Assembly (NCBI GenBank): GCA_030638205.1
Contig: DAOWFB010000143.1
Span: 1-7,194, forward strand
DNA: 7,194 bases
DNA from: Thalassospiraceae bacterium
GTDB lineage: Bacteria; Pseudomonadota; Alphaproteobacteria; Rhodospirillales; Magnetovibrionaceae
Direction of reading: 5' to 3'
A program made the position numbers and the translations under genes. The notes below the pieces were generated by a model. That model saw only the letters and a program-made list of their open reading frames with translations. It ran no database searches and had not been told where the DNA came from. This document shows positions 5,901 to 7,194 of the stretch, in pieces. Numbering within the stretch: position 1 is the stretch's first letter; each line of letters starts with the position of its first letter.

Positions 5901-5918
5901 CCTCAATACAAAATACCT

Positions 5919-5978
5919 CACTGCATATGCAGTGCCACGCATAAATTACTGCGTGATAATTTAGCCGCAAAATGCGGC
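5919..5978 (+). promoter_or_regulatory. structured leader of the DEAD-box helicase gene (three small stem-loops)
   Basis: Three inverted repeats follow one another. The first is a perfect 16-base palindrome CACTGCATATGCAGTG (5919-5934). The second is CACGCA (5936-5941) pairing with TGCGTG (5950-5955). The third is GCCGC (5964-5968) pairing with GCGGC (5974-5978). The last ends 17 bases before the helicase start, leaving the AAGAGA ribosome site (5984-5989) exposed. No clear separate promoter was found for the helicase in this 164-base gap, so it may rely on read-through from cspA or on an unrecognised promoter. Confidence 0.45.
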
Positions 5979-5995
5979 ATGAAAAGAGACATTAC

Positions 5996-7194
5996 ATGAA
6001 TGATTTTTCCGGGCTCGAATTGATCGAGCCCCTGCGGCGTTCTACATCCGCCGAGGGCTACGCGGCACCTACGCCGATCCAGGCCCAATCAATACCTCAT
6101 CTATTGGGGGCCCGAGATCTTCTTGGCGTAGCGCAGACCGGCACCGGAAAAACCGCCGCCTTTGTTCTGCCTATGCTTCAGAACCTGACCGAGACCGCCA
6201 ATGGCCGCCCTGCACCGGGCCATCCCCGTGCCCTGATACTGGCACCAACGCGCGAGCTTGCCGTACAAATCGGTGACAGCGTGCGTACCTATGGCAAGTT
6301 CCTAAATATTAAATCAACCAACATATTCGGTGGCGCACCGATGAAGGCACAGATCAAGGCATTAAACGCAGGCGTTGACATAGTCATAGCCACGCCGGGT
6401 CGCCTGATGGATTTGTTGCAACAGCGTAAATTACGTCTTGATGCAGTTGAAATATTTGTTTTGGACGAAGCAGACAGAATGTTGGATATGGGTTTTATTC
6501 CCGATGTTCGCAAAATAGCAGCAATGATTGGCCATGACCGTCAAACCGTTCTTTTTTCAGCCACCATGCCGCCTGCCATAGCCAAGTTAGCGGCCGGATT
6601 ATTAAAAGACCCCATCAAGGTTGAAGTTGCACCCCAATCAACCACGGCCGAGCGGATCGATCAAAAAGTTCTGTTTGTGCAAAAAGCAAAAAAGCGTGAC
6701 CTTTTAAGTGTCATTTTAAAAGATAAAAGCATTTCCCGTGCGCTTATATTTACCCGCACCAAACACGGTGCAGACCGGGTGGCAAAACACCTTGGCCACG
6801 AAGGCGTTCGTGCAGGCGTAATTCATGGCAATAAAAGCCAAAACGCACGGCAAAACGCACTTGATGGTTTCAAAAAAGGAAAGTTGAGAATACTGGTAGC
6901 CACCGACATTGCCGCGCGCGGTATTGATGTTGATAGTGTAACCCACGTTATTAATTTTGATCTACCCAATGATCCTGAAACATATGTTCACCGCATTGGC
7001 CGCACGGCCCGTGCCGGAACCGAAGGCAAGGCGATATCTTTTTGCGATAATGAAGAACGCGATTATTTGTTTGATATCGAAAAAATCACTAAACAATCTG
7101 TCAGCGTTAATATGGACCATCCGTACCATTCACCCGAAATAGCAGATGCCCCGCCCGGGTCAGGCAAGAAAGCCCTTAAAAACAAACCCGGCCA
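5996..7194 (+). CDS. RhlE-type DEAD-box ATP-dependent RNA helicase (C-terminus beyond right edge)
   Basis: This cytoplasmic enzyme unwinds short RNA duplexes using ATP, with roles in ribosome assembly or RNA decay. The 399 visible residues hold both RecA-like domains with all motifs: Q motif around F4 and GYAAPTPIQ (21-29), Walker A AQTGTGKT (46-53), Ia APTRELA (83-89), GG (112-113), Ib TPGR (133-136), DEAD box VLDEAD (155-160), SAT (188-190), IV IFTRTK (251-256), V VATDIAARGID (301-311) and VI HRIGRTARAG (332-341). The visible end (from about 373) is the beginning of a basic, disordered tail (GSGKKALKNKPG). The ATG at 5996 follows an AAGAGA ribosome site by six bases. It lies 164 bases after cspA on the same strand, which fits a role in cold-stress RNA remodelling. 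RhlE is the closest subgroup by eye. DeaD/CsdA is less likely, and the missing C-terminus prevents a firm choice. Confidence 0.95.
   Translation, partial: MNDFSGLELIEPLRRSTSAEGYAAPTPIQAQSIPHLLGARDLLGVAQTGTGKTAAFVLPMLQNLTETANGRPAPGHPRALILAPTRELAVQIGDSVRTYGKFLNIKSTNIFGGAPMKAQIKALNAGVDIVIATPGRLMDLLQQRKLRLDAVEIFVLDEADRMLDMGFIPDVRKIAAMIGHDRQTVLFSATMPPAIAKLAAGLLKDPIKVEVAPQSTTAERIDQKVLFVQKAKKRDLLSVILKDKSISRALIFTRTKHGADRVAKHLGHEGVRAGVIHGNKSQNARQNALDGFKKGKLRILVATDIAARGIDVDSVTHVINFDLPNDPETYVHRIGRTARAGTEGKAISFCDNEERDYLFDIEKITKQSVSVNMDHPYHSPEIADAPPGSGKKALKNKPG

Noticed and set aside
6289..6946. Minus-strand open frames (6289-6513 and 6716-6946) inside the helicase gene
   Set aside because: They are shadows of the DEAD-box helicase frame, which carries every conserved motif across this region.

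Overview
The window reads as chromosomal DNA of an alphaproteobacterium. The evidence is the relatedness of its housekeeping proteins (HflK, Mrp/ApbC with an N-terminal DUF59 domain, a 69-residue CspA, an RhlE-type DEAD-box helicase) and the divergent hflK/mrp pairing. This is pattern recognition without a database search, and I cannot name the order. Base composition is moderate, with AT-rich intergenic DNA. No transposase, phage gene, tRNA, rRNA or CRISPR array is visible.

Layout, left to right. (1) The minus-strand hflK runs off the left edge (1-856). (2) An AT-rich divergent spacer (857-1162) separates it from mrp (1163-2311, plus strand), which has a six-histidine linker between its two domains. 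(3) mrp ends in two back-to-back stem-loops followed by a strong bidirectional terminator (2330-2401), shared with the convergent genes to its right. (4) A two-gene minus-strand operon follows. The upstream gene (5195 to 3765) encodes a Sec-exported protein with a periplasmic-type FecR domain, a low-complexity linker and a C-terminal Gly/Ser/Thr-rich beta domain. Fourteen bases later comes a TPR plus outer-membrane beta-barrel protein (3750 to 2407) with the architecture of Slam / type XI secretion outer-membrane proteins. (5) A 426-base divergent spacer (5196-5621) holds a perfect 16-bp inverted repeat just ahead of the FecR gene, a perfect 22-bp GC-rich palindrome, and the promoter and long leader of cspA. 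(6) cspA (5622-5831) is followed by a terminator hairpin, then a leader with three small stem-loops, then a DEAD-box helicase gene that runs off the right edge (5996-7194).

How the genes fit together. HflK is part of the HflKC complex that encloses FtsH. Mrp is an iron-sulfur cluster carrier. CspA and the RhlE-like helicase are a natural RNA-remodelling pair for growth at low temperature. The most interesting part is the FecR-protein/TPR-barrel operon: I infer a cargo and its dedicated outer-membrane translocon, a candidate type XI-like secretion pair whose cargo carries an N-terminal FecR domain instead of a lipobox. That assignment rests on architecture and gene order, not on a sequence search.
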